In this document: piece by piece, positions 1 to 12,749 of the stretch
How positions within the stretch are numbered: the first letter of the stretch is position 1
Layout of the letters: the number at the start of each line of letters is the position of its first letter
DNA from: Metallyticus violacea
Taxonomy: Eukaryota; Arthropoda; Insecta; Mantodea; Metallyticidae
DNA length: 64,000 bases
Assembly: GCA_030762175.1 (NCBI GenBank)
Contig: CM060843.1
Coordinates: 111,135,869-111,199,868, forward strand
Reading direction: 5' to 3'
Notes under the pieces: generated by a model
The model's database searches: none
The model's input: the letters and a program-made list of their open reading frames with translations, nothing else
What the model was told of the DNA's origin: nothing
Made by a program: the position numbers and the translations under genes

Positions 1-769
1 CTCTATTAATGTTATTAAAGAAAACAGTATAATTAAGAAGAGGGCCCCGTTTAGTCACCTTCTGATATACTTGTTGGGATTGAGCAGGTTGCGTGTTTGA
101 AGTGATACTTGTCTTTGGAAACCATAGCGACCTTATACAGAAAAAGAATATCACCAATGAATGCAGAGATAAGTATATGATATGACTGAATGTTGGTGCG
201 TTGTACTTGTTCGAACCCGAGCAAAGGGCTCCCTCTAGTGAGCAACTGCAGCGTTTTAGGAAACGTAAGTAAATTACATATTGCTGAATTTTAACTTAAA
301 TTTGTTTCCTTGAACCCGTTGTTTTCCTATTAAGAAGTAGGTACTTTTAATAATGAAAGGACATTATTTTCCTTAGTGTCCGCGAAACAAAACGTTACCT
401 ATTTTGCTGTACAGATTATACTGCAGTAATGCAAACAAGTTAGTAAGAAATGTTGGTTACGGTCTGTTAGTTTTTCCACAAACAAAAAGTATGCATTTTT
501 GTGTAAAATTTGAAAAATTATACATGAAAATGTTACAAAATGTTCATTTCTATCGTATACTGTACAATTTAATCTATAGTCTTAGTTGGCTATGCATGAA
601 ACAGTTTCTACGAGCATTCATTTACATAAGACCCCTATCTATAACACGATTTCTTAGCAACCTACCAAGCAAATGATGGGATAACATTTTAGGAATAGAT
701 GGTTTCTGGACTTATTTTTACCCATAGTTAGATATCTATTGTTTTGAAAATTTATAAGTAATTTTTGAA
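1..769. other. AT-rich DNA, nothing recognised
   Basis: Short open frames on both strands have no recognisable protein motif and no splice or start context that stands out. No repeat seen elsewhere in the window occurs here. Confidence 0.5.
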
Positions 770-1037
770 TGGTGTTTAACGCCAGTTATTACTACTGAGA
801 CACCACGAGCGGTGGACACTGATGATACATGAAATGAAATAATACATAAGGAAAGGATTTTTTAAGGAAGGAAACGTTCCAAACTTAAGTTTAGGGTACC
901 TCCCCGGCATTCGCCATTTATGAGGACTGAGGAAGACCTGGAAAAACCTCAGTCAGGTAAGACTGTCCTGGCGGGATTCCAACCCCAGACCTCCCGCTCA
1001 TGAGTCCCGCCTTAACGACCTCGGCCACACGTGGCGG
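770..1037 (-). mobile_element. SINE-A copy 1 (tRNA-derived), near full length
   Basis: Read on the minus strand it starts in a Ser/Leu-tRNA-like head with an A box like TGGCCGAGGTCGTTAAGGC and a B box here changed to GGTTGGAATCC. The family body follows: a GACTGAGG/CCTCAGTC hairpin, the block CATAAATGGCAAATGCC, CTTCCTTAAAAAATCCTTTCC, and the 3' block ending in GTTAAACACCA. SINEs are transcribed by RNA polymerase III from the head and mobilised by LINE proteins in trans. About 268 bp. Assignment rests on near-identity to eleven other copies or fragments in this window. Confidence 0.9.
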
Positions 1038-2578
1038 TTTCTATCTATGTGAATGACCGTGTTAAAATCTTCGTAAATATATACATACATATATTTATGA
1101 TTCTATTGCATATGCACACTTGATCCTAATCTAACCAAGTGAAAAAGTAATATTTTCCATGCTAACATATGCATTGACAGGGAAAAGTTCATGTGTAGCC
1201 TATTCCCAACTTAGTAAAGTTCTGTCTTGATATGGCACGTGCACTTTAATATTGGTAGCATTTTAAACATATTCACTGTAATATGCCCTATGAGGGGGTC
1301 AGATTGGTGTTAAGAAACATATGAATTCGCCATTTTTTATTCTAATATGCATGCTCCAAGGAAGCCACGGAGAATATATGGATTATGGACTCCTACGAGA
1401 GAGGCATTCTCCCATGGCGACCCCCACTTTCATTGTAACTGTGGGCTTCGCATGGATTTACAGATCGATTTCTCCACAGCTGTTTTGAGTTGTCTTATAT
1501 CCAAACCTAAAGTTGAAGCTGTATCTTCCTGTCTTATTTTCCCATTATATCTATTAAATTAAGCAGGTTGACAAACAAATACTATGTACTCAAAAGGCAA
1601 GCTTCGGCATATGTATTTGGTTTCAGATGTGCGCATTAATTTGTTCTTTTCTTCTTCCGGAAAGATTTTTTGTGCCTATGGTAAAGCACCAGCATTTCCG
1701 CAGTTAATATGACGGACTAAGAGACCTTTGGCACTACTTCTAAAGGACAAATAGTAATTATAAAAATAATGAATATTAGTCTTTAATACTTATATCTGTC
1801 GCTTTTAATTATCCCAGAGATATAATATAATGTGTGAATATTTTACGTTTTAGAACACTGTGGAAAATGTTTTATGGTTAAACTCCACTGTAATGCAACT
1901 GCTCTGTAGTAGGCTAAGCTGTGTTTGGGTACAGATCCCCCAGGGTAGTTTAACCATATAACGCTGAGTTAACACAAGCAAGGGTAAGTGACAACTGAGA
2001 CCTGGGCAGTAATTACGAACCTTGTTGCTCTAGTCCACCGACCAGTCTTAGTTAAGTCAGAGCACACAAACACATGTGCTATTAACTCATTTAATGGAAC
2101 GAGGCGGTATGTTTCCATTAATATACGTTTGCTTCTGACGAAATGTTCGCTAGTGGAATGTCTGGGCGGATAGGAGTTCATTTGCTGAAGAATGCATCGC
2201 TCTACATGCCTAGTAATGTAAATTTGGACTTTACTGAAATTCATGTAGTTCCTGCATAATTATATTTTTAGCTATGGTACATAATCTCTTGTTGATGACA
2301 TAACATGCAGAAAGGGTTGTGGCCAACGCTGATATGGTAGAGATGCAAATCTAGACAGTGTTAAATCACAAATAAGCAAAAATTTGCAACAGTCTCCTTG
2401 CAATTCCACAAATTCTTAGTATTGCGTTTTTCCCAGCTAATTTCGTAACACGTAGGTGTCTGTGTTAGGTATGAATCTTCTTTTAAACGGATGTGTATCG
2501 ATTATGGCAACAGTTTTTGTTAGCTTGATGTCACATTTACCTGAATATGGCATTATTCTGGGACCCACTGTAGAGTAG
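1038..2578. other. unannotated AT-rich stretch
   Basis: Several sub-100-residue open frames occur (for example 1347-1562 plus and 1969-2244 minus), but none resembles a known family. No repeat is recognised. Confidence 0.45.
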
Positions 2579-2611
2579 TTTTTATTTATTTATTTATTTA
2601 TTTATTTTAGA
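2579..2611. repeat. (ATTT)n microsatellite
   Basis: About seven tandem ATTT units followed by TTTTAG. It may be the A-tail remnant of an old minus-strand retroelement, but no body is recognisable next to it. Confidence 0.9.
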
Positions 2612-2967
2612 TCATGCATTAGATTTTAACACCCTTTGCCCGCTTTCGATATTAAGTGCGTTGTTAATCCTACAGTTTATATTGGAGCTTTTTAGTTGGT
2701 GAAAAGAATTCATATTTTCAAATTTGATGATCTGTGCCTAATAAACGTACCGCAGTGCGGATTCCTTAGTTCTCCGTCAAAATTTGTTTAATGTTCCAGT
2801 AACATATAGCATTAAATAAAGCTCATATTGTGCACCGGGTATAAGTAGAAACGGAGAGTTATTTTTGGCACTGGTCCGCAGCTTAACGCAACACGCGCCG
2901 GACCAAGGTAGCACCAGTCGCCGGCTCAGTAAATGGACAAGTTCTCCTCACAATTTCTACTAGCGCA
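2612..2967. other. unannotated; slightly GC-richer at 2840-2950
   Basis: No coding signal. The stretch 2870-2940 contains several CpG-containing words and directly precedes the T-tail of SINE-B copy 1. Confidence 0.4.
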
Positions 2968-3237
2968 TTTTTTTTTATTTTGTTTATTTATGGACGCTCT
3001 TTAACATCTCAGATCCCATTTAATTCAGGACGCGAAACGGCCAATATATTTTGCTCAGAGACCTCTTTTTTCAAGCTCTTTATCGCGCCGTAAATGTATG
3101 ACATGGGACCCACGGCTTTACTTCCCTTCCGAAGGAAGCCATACTTAGGATTTTTACGCCCTAAAAAATCAATCGGTCCTGACCGGAATCGAACCCGCGA
3201 TATTGAATTTAGGAGGCGTATGGTTACCAGGACCGAC
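2968..3237 (-). mobile_element. SINE-B copy 1 (tRNA-derived)
   Basis: On the minus strand the head begins GGTCGGTCCTGGTAACC, lacking part of the usual A-box region, followed by a B box GGGTTCGATTCC. The family body follows: CGATTGATTTTTTAGGGCG, a CTTCCTTCGGAAGG hairpin, the ACCCACGG/CCGTGGGTCC block, a GAGGTCTCTGAGCAAAAT block and a 3' end at AAAGAGCGTCCATAAATAAA. The A-rich tail appears as the T run at 2968-2985 on the plus strand. The short deletion in the head should weaken its internal promoter. Confidence 0.9.
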
Positions 3238-4189
3238 CCTTGCGCATCTTAATCTACAATATGTGTACAATATTAGTTTTATTTTATGAGTACTAACTTT
3301 TGTTACAGTTTATGCCCTGTAGTCGCACATTCTGACATTTTTAATGAAGTTAGTATTACTTGCAACAGCTCTATTTTCGTAATTCTTCCAATTTATGCTC
3401 CAAATTTTCTTTAAGTTCCTTTAAGATATTAATGGAATTCCTGTAGAATTATTTTTTTTTTTCTCTTCTCGTGGCAATATTTAATTACAGTATACTACAG
3501 TAAACTGTGCTTCATTATTACACTGACATTAATAACACTAGTACTTGTAGTAACGCAAACAGGCTACAACGATCTCTTAACTGCTTACAGAAATAAAATT
3601 ATTTCTGACTGTCCATGTACAGTCATTAGCGCAGGAATCGTCTGTTATGATGATGTGATTGCAGTTATGTTTTATACCAAGGTAATAACTGATTTGTTAG
3701 ACATTTATTATGTATCCAGCTAAGATGGAGTTTGTTGTGGAATGAAATTTTGATTTTTCATTTCACTTGTTTAAATTCTTGTTGTGTTTATAGATGTTTA
3801 GGTTTGTTCAGATATGTTTTCCAGTAATAGCCTTCAATGATTCTGAGTATTTTTTTCACATAGCAACAATATTTTCTTTGATTAATCTATATATTGTTGT
3901 TTTTTTAACAAAATTCAATGTTACTGTAGGGGTTTATTTAGCCGCACCAGTTATTAATTTTAAGGATTGATTTTGGAAGTCACCTGAGGGTCTTTACCAT
4001 CAGTAAATCAGGATGTTATTGCTTCTGGGAGGCTACAAAAAGAACATTCTTTATTAGTAATGATTAAATCCGCTTAGATTGATGCTTTTAATCATTTTGT
4101 CTCCTAGTATCTAATGTTGCTATTTTTCTAATGGCAAGTATTGGAAAAGGTTAGCACAGGATAATTGTACCACGATTAAATTAAATTAA
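3238..4189. other. unannotated AT-rich stretch
   Basis: No supported gene or repeat. Homopolymer T runs are present near 3450-3463 and 3899-3907. Confidence 0.45.
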
Positions 4190-4436
4190 AGTAGCTTTTG
4201 CTATGATTTAACGTCCTATGGCAGCAGTCAAAGACTTTGAGACTATGAATAATGAACAAAATGAGCACGGGGTTTATCGGTTTCTATAGTTATCTGATAT
4301 TCGTCTTTGTCAGGTGATGTAAAACTGCGGAAAAGACCGGCCCAGGCGGCTTCACACGAGTAAAATTTGAACCGCGCCTTCTGCCTTTACGGCCAATTTC
4401 GACACGATGCCCCTGCCAACTCAGTCAGGGAGGTGG
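4190..4436 (-). mobile_element. SINE-like element, third tRNA-type family
   Basis: On the minus strand the sequence starts with a tRNA-like head: CTGAGTTGGCAGGGGC resembles an A box, and GCGGTTCAAATTTTACTCG about 50 bases later resembles a B box. The body ends in GACGTTAAATCATAGC next to A/T-rich sequence. Only one copy is in the window, so the call rests on the box spacing and a GC content well above the flanks. It could also be an old tRNA pseudogene with unrelated flank. Confidence 0.5.
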
Positions 4437-6204
4437 CTTGAAAGAACTGTAATTAAGTCTCACTTATTTTGTTGAGACGGTGAAGACAACTTTCTTAGAA
4501 CTGTAAATTAAATAACGCTTCTCCGGTTATCCGGCAGCCGAAAGCAATTGCTTTAGCAGCTTTTGAAGGTGATGCCTTCTTTTTGGGAAAGTTCAGCAAA
4601 GATCCCTTTTCCTGAAAGTATCAAAGTTAGGGCAAACACGGTAGACGGATGTGATCCTTCATTATTTACCATGTTATCGTAACGCTATTTAAAATATCAC
4701 TCAAAGCACCGAAAGCATATGTCCAAATAAAACGGCAAAAATTAGTTTACCGTAAAGAACACTCGCAATAATTTGTCCTATTAATTCCAGGAAAATTTAT
4801 GAAAACTGTTCACAGCTAAATCAATTTTCATTAATAATAATTTTGTTGAACGATTTCGTAATGGAGTTTAATAAATTATTCACTTATATAAATTTATTCC
4901 AACATGCATTATTCCAGCACAAACGAAGCGTACGTAAGGATGCATTATTTAAATGGTATAAAGTTTTAGCTGTGCCCTGGATCGAAAGTTTCACTCTGAT
5001 TAAACACTCACGAAGGCAATGGGCTTAGCAGATATTAATTTTACGGGCTATTAGCCACGCTATAATGGAAATAAAAGAAACGAAGATATTTGTGAACGAT
5101 TAAAATTATTTAAACGTATTGATAAAAGCACACATTATAGAAGAAATTTGTATGATGACGTTTTAAGACTGAGTCATTATAAAGAATGTAATAACAAAGT
5201 TTTAATTATAAGGTACACATAGAGGACGATGAGAGCCATAATATGAACACGGTTTTTATTTTAGTTTCGAATATGGTGCCATGAAGTAGACAAGTTGCTG
5301 GATCTAATTTCTTTAGTTTTGTTGGAGAAAATTTAATTAATTTGGTATTTATTCCAAGATAGCTTGTTTTACATATACATTGCACCTAATAATGGTCAAA
5401 AAGGTGGAGGCCAAGAGAAAGTACATTTAAGGACTCGAGCGTGTTGCATCAAAACAATCAAACGCAAGTTATAGACAGTTAAGAAAAAGGAATATTCTAA
5501 TATTGTTCTGTTAATTTAAATCTTAGTAAACTATAAGTAACATCTTGTAACATCTAATATCTTGTTATTGTTATCTCTGGTGATATTTTAACGTGAAAAA
5601 TACCATACGTGAAGAGTAATGAGTGATTTCCTAAGCAGATGCCAAAAACGGGCGAAAATTGAAGGGCGGAGGTTGCTGCATCGCCTTACGTGACACGAGG
5701 AGATACTTGCAAATAAATAATAGTTTATTTAGAGTCGCAACTTTTAACGCCAACTTTTCTTAGTGGTCTATTAGCGTCCTAACAAAGATATTCCGCTCAC
5801 TCAGGCCAAACAGCCTACATGTATGCATTTTCAATTGCCTTCAGTGTTTTAAAAAGTATATCTACCTTAGTCTTTCTCATTGCTTATCCACTTTAACTAT
5901 GTGGAATTTTTCCTCAGCCTGGAAAGTGTACATTCTGTTTGTGAGCTGGAAGGTCGGACTGATCATAATAATGGGGCAAACCTTAGACTCAGAATCACTA
6001 AGCCGATCAGATCATTGACACTATGGAGAAGTTTCTAATTAAGAGAAAGAACAGAAGGGACAGAACCGGAAATCGAACCCGATATCATTAGATTAGCAAG
6101 CAGAAACTTTGAACGCTAGAGCATAGAGTTCGAAAATTTTAAGGGAAAATAGAACGCAATAGGATAAGAAATGTATTTACAGACTACAATTTTTTTTTTT
6201 TCCA
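4437..6204. other. unannotated stretch
   Basis: No gene is supported. The 61-codon frame at 4843-5028 has no recognisable motif. A weak tRNA-like block near 6020-6130 is listed separately. Confidence 0.4.
6020..6130 (-). mobile_element. possible degenerate tRNA-like SINE head
   Basis: On the minus strand the block contains GGGTTCGATTTCC, a good B-box match, about 40 bases after TATGCTCTAGCGTTCAAAG, a poor A-box match. No second copy is in the window and the body is not recognisable. Confidence 0.3.
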
Positions 6205-6469
6205 ATAGTGTTGTTTAACGCCCGTTTTTACTACTGAGGCACCACAGGCGATGGACACTGATGATACATGAGATGACATATATTGGGAAAGGATTTTTTT
6301 TAAAGGAAGGAAACGTTCCAGGCCTACGTTTATGGCACTTCCCCGGCATTTGCCATTTATGAGGACCTAGCAAAACCTGGAGGAGACCTGTCATGAAGGA
6401 GTCCTGGCGGGAATCGAACCCCAGACCTCACGATTCCTTACCTTAACGACCTCGGCTACCCATTATGGT
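6205..6469 (-). mobile_element. SINE-A copy 2
   Basis: Near full length on the minus strand. The 3' block (GTTTAACGCCCGTTTTTACTAC on plus, shortened here in writing) and the body match the family. The middle hairpin region is rearranged: the first arm reads CATGACAGG instead of the usual CTGACTGAGG. The head is degenerate around the A box (TAGCCGAGGTCGTTAAGG) while the B box GGTTCGATTCC is kept. Confidence 0.88.
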
Positions 6470-8191
6470 ATAATTACAAGTGATTAATGATAAAAATCGA
6501 TATTAACAATAAGTTAATAATAGTAATAAACACATTTAATTAGAATGTGTATGAAAAAATAAAATATGCGGTAGGAATGTGAAATGTAGATGTTATTTAT
6601 TTGTATTCGTCCTCTAAATAGCTTCAGTTAAACTACTGAACATCCGCACAAACTGTTCAACACCTGAAAGCTTGTTATTGCAGAACCAGAATGCTAACTT
6701 CTGTCCTGCCTGTATAACCATATAAAAGATTTGTAGCTCCTGTAACGACATAAAAGTTACAGTGCAATGACAACGGTGACAATAACGTGAACTAGAATAT
6801 CATAACATGCAACATTAATCACATTTATTTATAGCTTTTCAGCCGCTGGAGAAATAAAAACACCTGATGTAGCTTCTGTGTACATGTGTCAGAAAGAGAG
6901 AACAAACTTCGTAGAGTTGTGTACTGTACCGTGCACCGGTGCGGAAAGGGGGTGCCTGTTTCCAACTTAGATAATAATTACTCCGCTATAGAATATCCCC
7001 TGGACACCGGCGCATCCTAAACAGTCGTTAAGCTGAGACATGACTTTAATTAATGGAACAACAATCGATTCTGTTATTAACCTTGTTAGGGGAACCAGGG
7101 AGCTCTGTTCCACCACTCGGTCTTTTGAGAGTCATCTCAATTAAAGAGCATGCATTCGCAAGTTTGTAAAACTATTGCGCATACCCTAAAAGAGCTTTTA
7201 ACCATTGCAACGAAAGGTGCGACCATTATCTAATTTTTGTTTCTTTTATTGAACCTTAAATGCATGTAAATATTGTAAGGCATAGGTTTGAAATATTTAA
7301 CACTTGTATATTAGAGCACTTCATTTTTATAAATTAATAGACGTAATAGCCTAAGTTACCTATTATTTGTGTCTCATTTTAAACGGAAAACCTGAGCTTT
7401 CCTGTTTTCATAGCACTCAAGTTCTGAAAGCAGTTTAAGAAATGAAGGAAAATGCAATTTATGTTGTCCTTAAACTTTCCAAAAGAACCAAAATTTAAAA
7501 ATACAATTAACATTTTAGGAATATGTGTCTCGAGAGTTTAAATGTGCAAAAGCAACTTACAAAATGCAATAGGTGCAGGTCGGTCAGAAACTCAGCACAT
7601 TCACAGAGGCTTGACTGGTTAATGAAACGGTTAAATAATATCTTTGGTTAACTAGCAGAGCTAACAAAGTTTTCAAATTACACATTGGAACTAGAAGTAT
7701 AATGCATTCATATTTGGGATTTATTTGATGTCAAATTGAACGCCCACCCCAATAAAAAAAAGTCAACGAGAATAGTATCAAAAACCAATTTGGCCCTATT
7801 TAACCATAATCGGTAACATGATAAAACTGTCGGAGCCTAAGTTTACTTAAATAAACATGACAGTTAGCTAAAAAGGAGGGGGGGAGTAATTAAGAGCTGT
7901 ATTCTTCCCATCATGCTTAACAGTGCTCAGATGTGGTCAATAACAATTAGAAAAGAAGAATGCTAGACACGTGTTAGAGAAAAACGGAGAAGAAGGTTCT
8001 AAGTGTCAGTCTGAAAAATCAGATCCATCAGAAAAATTACAGGCGTGAAAAATGTGCCTATAACGAAATTCATCAATTGGAGATGAATAGATCAGTCTCT
8101 AGGATAGACTACAATCGTTGTACACATAAAACAAAATTCTGGGACTCAAGAACCGGCTGCAAGACGACATAAAGGCAATAGGATGACAACT
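6470..8191. other. unannotated, includes a candidate regulatory island
   Basis: No coding signal. The stretch 6880-7170 has higher GC and a cluster of words typical of developmental enhancers, such as AATTAATGG, ACAATCGATT and GTTATTAACC. That is suggestive only. The rest is plain AT-rich sequence. Confidence 0.35.
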
Positions 8192-8860
8192 TGAAGGGTA
8201 GGTCCATAATTTTCCAGTCTAACCATTTTCTGGCTATGATAAAGACAAAAGCTATATTTCACTTTTCAATTAGTTACCTTATATTGCAATACACTTCTCA
8301 CATCTTTGCATTAACATTTTAACCCCCCCCCACCAAAATAGAAGTGTTGTTTGCAAAATGGGCATAAACAGCATCCATCATTTCTTCGTCACCCTTAAAT
8401 TTCCCTCGTCGAAGGTCTTTCTTGAGTTTTGAGAAGAAGAAATAGTCACTGGGAGCTAGATATGGTCTGTAGGGTGGATGGTCGCGTCTCCTTGAAGCCA
8501 CATTTCTTCACAGCTTCCTTTGCAATAAGATATGTGTGCACAGGCGCGTTGTCGTGAAGAAGGCGCACACCACCACTCAAATTTCCTCGCCTTGTCTCTT
8601 TGATGAGCACGTGATCTGTGCAGTAGGCCAGTATAGTACTCCCCATTTACTGTGGTGTTCCTCTCCTTGAAGTCAATGAAGAGCATCCCTTCACAGTCCC
8701 AAAGGATTGTGGCCATGATCTTCTTGGTTGAATGAGAGACCTTTAGAGGCGATGCTTCTCCATGTTTACGCTCTCTCTCTATTAATTCTCTTTTGGATAA
8801 GGAATCAGAGTAGAGGACAATTGTTTCATCTCCTGTAATAATGGTTTGCAGAATGTTGCA
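8192..8860 (-). mobile_element. mariner family 1, 5'-truncated copy
   Basis: This is the transposase C-terminal half plus the 3' terminal inverted repeat of a mariner (IS630-Tc1-mariner superfamily, D,D34D). The left end reads TGAAGGGTAGGTCCATAA, matching the TIR seen at 30927 and 54893. On the minus strand one reads ATILWDCEGMLFIDFKERN, then HDNAPVHT around 8550 (second Asp), then LAPSDYFFFSKLKKD around 8440 (third Asp). The last two blocks lie in different frames, so the copy is frameshifted and dead. Similarity to the 54.9-kb copy stops near 8858, after TGGTTTGCAGAA, so the N-terminal third is missing. A run of nine C at 8323 sits at the same place as the C run in the 54.9-kb copy. Confidence 0.88.
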
Positions 8861-10789
8861 GATGATGAGTGTGTCACTTCAAAGCGTACAAGAACCTGCA
8901 CAAACTCGCCTGGAGTTGCAGAATGCGAGCGAACGGCGACTAAACGGAGCTTTCAAATTAAGTAGACGATAAATGAACTAAAGCGGAATTTTGAAGTGAT
9001 TTTGTTTGAAACATGTTTCTTAGAAGAAAAACATGAGATACCCAATTTACTGTATTGAAATATGCATGAATTATACTTCTTTTTGAAAGATTAAATATTG
9101 TACTGAACTATTGTACTGGCCATGGACAATAAGCAGAACTGAAGTAACATTGCTGTATTTAAATGTAGTTTTCAAAATGAAACTTATATTACAGTGGTTG
9201 ATAATACCCTTTACTTTATTCTACAGCAAATTTGCAGATATTCCTGATAAAATTTTGAAAACAATGCTGAGAAAGCTTTTTATTTATGTAGCACTCTTGA
9301 GATCTGGCCTTCCTAACTCATATGAATCGAACGGAAATATCAGTTTGACCAAGAGTGATAACAAACTTAGGAATTTTATTTAAGATCAGCAGCTGGTCCT
9401 CTCCTATAGTTTTACATTCTTCATTTTTATCAGGTGACAGGATTATAAAGAAGACTCTTATACGATAAACGAACTGGAGAATACGATTCATAGAGAGGAG
9501 AGTGAATTTCTGAGACCCAGTTGCAGAGGTTACAGGAAAATATATTCTTACGATCCAGCTCTTTTGCTGCACCATTGGAGTTCATTTTCCAGTTCTTTAT
9601 GCAAACTGGTGGGTATTATTTATGGCTTTTCTATTTGCTCCGTTCGCCTGGGGTAGACCCCTTATGCAAGTCCGCTCAAAGAAACAACTTCAGGACCGCC
9701 CATGCACAGACTTATGCATCGTACTAATAAGTTCAAATGTTACTTCCACTCCTTGCACGTTTCGCTTGATTTACAATGCCCAGAAACGCAATTAAGAGAA
9801 TTCATAATAATAATAGATGAATTTTATTAAAATTGTAACACGTAATTTAATGTGTAGGTATTATTATATTATTAGATTTTTGCCATGTTATATACGACGG
9901 CTTATAAACACACTTTGCATAAAAAATTAGTAAAATAATGCATGAAAAAACATTTTCGTGTGTCTTTTTTCAGAAAGTTAGAGCATAAATAAATATCTTA
10001 AAACACTCATAAAAATTTAGGACAATTAACGGAGTCGGTTGTTAATTTTTTTCCTAGCTTTTCACTATTCAAAAACTTTTCTGCTATATTTTAAAAGCTA
10101 TTTGCATAACAATAGCCTCATTTTATAACGAGGATTAAAGAAACAAAATTGAATCACTGAATGTCAGCTCATTATGAGAAAATTTATTTTCTTGTATATC
10201 TGGTCGTCCAAACATAACAAGTCTTTAGTATAAAAAATAGCCTAATAAAGTGATAGTACTTTATAATATTATTAATAGGGTAGCATAGCAAAATTTTACT
10301 TACTCATCATTATGTTTTATGACAAATTAAAAAAATACAGAAACAGCGTTGATCATGGATTTGCAAGTTAATTTTACTGCAGTAACACATTATTAACAAT
10401 TTGCTAAATACAATTATGAGACAGCTACTTGCTATAATCTCGGGATTGAAGGGTAAAATACTTTTGTTAAAGGCGTGTCCACTTTTTAACCCATAAAGGT
10501 GTTTTGGGGAGAAAACAAACATGAAATAAATATAAAGCCAAAAAGGCTATACGCAACAACATGACTAATTTTAAAAGCAGTATGATATTCAAAATCGAGT
10601 GATGATTTTTAATAAATGTATAAAGGGGGAAAACAGGGCGCCAAGGGAGGTAAATTACAACAAATAAATAACTCGTATTTTAATTTATCACATTTTCTAT
10701 ATCTGATTGTTTTTCTAAAACACAACTTATAAAAATTATATTCGATAATACTGATCGTATAATTTGGCCCGACAAGATAATCCTTGATT
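8861..10789. other. unannotated stretch after the truncated mariner
   Basis: The stretch 8861-8970 is somewhat GC-richer and unlike the other mariner copies, so it is probably the sequence at a deletion or recombination junction. The rest is AT-rich, and the open frames at 9111-9383, 9318-9575 and 9521-9727 carry no recognised motif. Confidence 0.4.
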
Positions 10790-10933
10790 TGTTTGATTTG
10801 TTTTATTTACGGACGCTCTTTAACATCAGCGTCCCATTCAATTCAGGGCGTCAAACGGCCGGTGAATTTTGCTCAGAGGCCTCTTCTTTCAGGCTTGAGG
10901 TTTTTTATCGTGCCGTAAATGTACGACACGGGA
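10790..10933 (-). mobile_element. SINE-B copy 2, head missing
   Basis: The 3' half of the family is recognisable on the minus strand from CCCGTGTCGTACATTTACGG through the CTCTGAGCAAAATTCACCGG block to AAAGAGCGTCCGTAAATAAA. It breaks off at 10933, so the tRNA head and the hairpin block are absent. This is a 5'-truncated insertion or a later deletion. Confidence 0.88.
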
Positions 10934-12744
10934 GACAATCTTTGAGGATCTAAATTTGAAAAAAGAGAAATATTGAACTTAATTAAATATTACACATATC
11001 GTGGACAACCTACGACTGCCTACAAAATAATATAAATATTTACAAATAACGCGAAATAAATCACAAATTTGAAGAATTATCATAAACCTATAATGGAACA
11101 AATATATCAATGATAGGCTTTTAATTTCTATATTATTTATTAATAGGTAGAACCAAAATACAGAAAATGGAAAAACTTATTTTTTCTTTGTAATAATATG
11201 AGGCATAATAAAATAGGCTGCTACTGAGAAAGTATAATATAAAGAGACATTTTAAGAATTTAATCATTATAATTTTATGCAGTTGATTACAAGAAATGTT
11301 TCAATTATTCCTAAAATTACCAATAATATACTAAAAAGAGATACACAAAAACTTGAGAAAGATGTGTATATGATATAATTCATAAAGACTAATACTATTA
11401 TGAATTCTCGATTGTTATTACCAACGTAGTGAAATAACCTACCACTCTATTCACATTCGTTTCTCATTGCTTTACTCTACTCTTTATGTATTTTCCGCAA
11501 CATATAAACTGTTTTCACTGATTCATAAATGTCTTTAATGTAACTGCTCTAAGTTTTGGCCAAATGCATCTAAAATAGGCTTTCATAATCTTTAACCACC
11601 AGTTTGGCTTTGGTCCAGTGAAAGTCGGGTACTTTTTCCTCGCGTCATTATTTCCTCGTGTAATTTATGACAAGCAAATGATGTGATTAAATAAAAAAAA
11701 AAAAACATATTTCCAGCAGCAAATATTTGAACATGTTGCCATTTCATTTTACGTTTTTTCCTGCTTTTCCCACTGGGAACTTTTTCACGCATTTTGACAA
11801 CGCATCCATTATCGACAGTCACGTAAACAATGGAAAGAGAGTTCACCCTTACCCGAAAAAACAAAGAACTAGTCTTGACTCCCCGCATTCCCGCTCCATT
11901 GAACAGAATGAATTGGTCAAGGGAATTCAATATCAGAATATTATATCACCAAATAACGGTTTTATTTAAGCTGCTACACATTTTATAATGCAAGGAAAGC
12001 AGAAAAATGTCGATGTGATATTTTACAAAAGTGTTCAAATCTCATCTTTACGCTATTTACCAATAGTTTATATATATACTGTAATTATTTTGGCACGGAA
12101 TTTAAATACTGGCACTTACCTAGTTTAGGATTACATTAGCCTTATAATTAATGTCTAATTATCGTTAAACTGTTTAGTAATTTCAGTTAGGTTAAGTTGA
12201 TGCAAGTGACAGCGAGCGAAGTCCTTGTTGAAGATAGTGGCCTTGACCATTCATCCTCATTAGGACGCGCATTCCCTCTCAGTTATCACCCATAACCTAA
12301 AATACATTCTTCCATATCAATGCTTTCCAAGTGGTTCAAGTGAATGCCCAAAGTCTGTTTTCTAATCTTTTCCTCTATCCAGCTGCATTGCATTCTCATT
12401 TCAGAAACCTGGTTTAAACCCTTTCTTCGGTACTTGTCCATGTTCCCGGTATTCTCTTCATCGTGTTGGTCGCACTGGCAAAAGAGGTGAGAGAGTAGCA
12501 CCTTACGATATCTGATCTACAACCCAAAATAAGTTACTATAGCCCTAATGAATATTCGGCTAAAGCTGAAATACTCTTCATTCAAATTACCGCTTCCTAT
12601 CGTAAATCTCTGTAGTGCACAAACCTCCAAAAACAAACTAATAAGTAGAAGTTGAGACACCCTTGTTAAATATTTTGACACACTACGAACACATTAACGT
12701 CAATAGGACTTCACTGGACTAGTGTCGCTATTCCAGTTGAAACT
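10934..12744. other. unannotated stretch
   Basis: AT-rich to about 11500, then more mixed. Frames at 11592-11930 (minus), 11727-11969 (plus) and 12286-12501 (minus) have no recognised family. The last one follows a reasonable minus-strand splice acceptor (CACCTCTTTTGCCAG, about 12477-12491), so a small unknown exon cannot be excluded. Confidence 0.35.
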
Positions 12745-12749
12745 TTATA

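Noticed and set aside
11592..11930. 112-codon minus-strand open frame
   Set aside because: No recognised motif, crosses an A/T run, opposite frame also open; likely chance.
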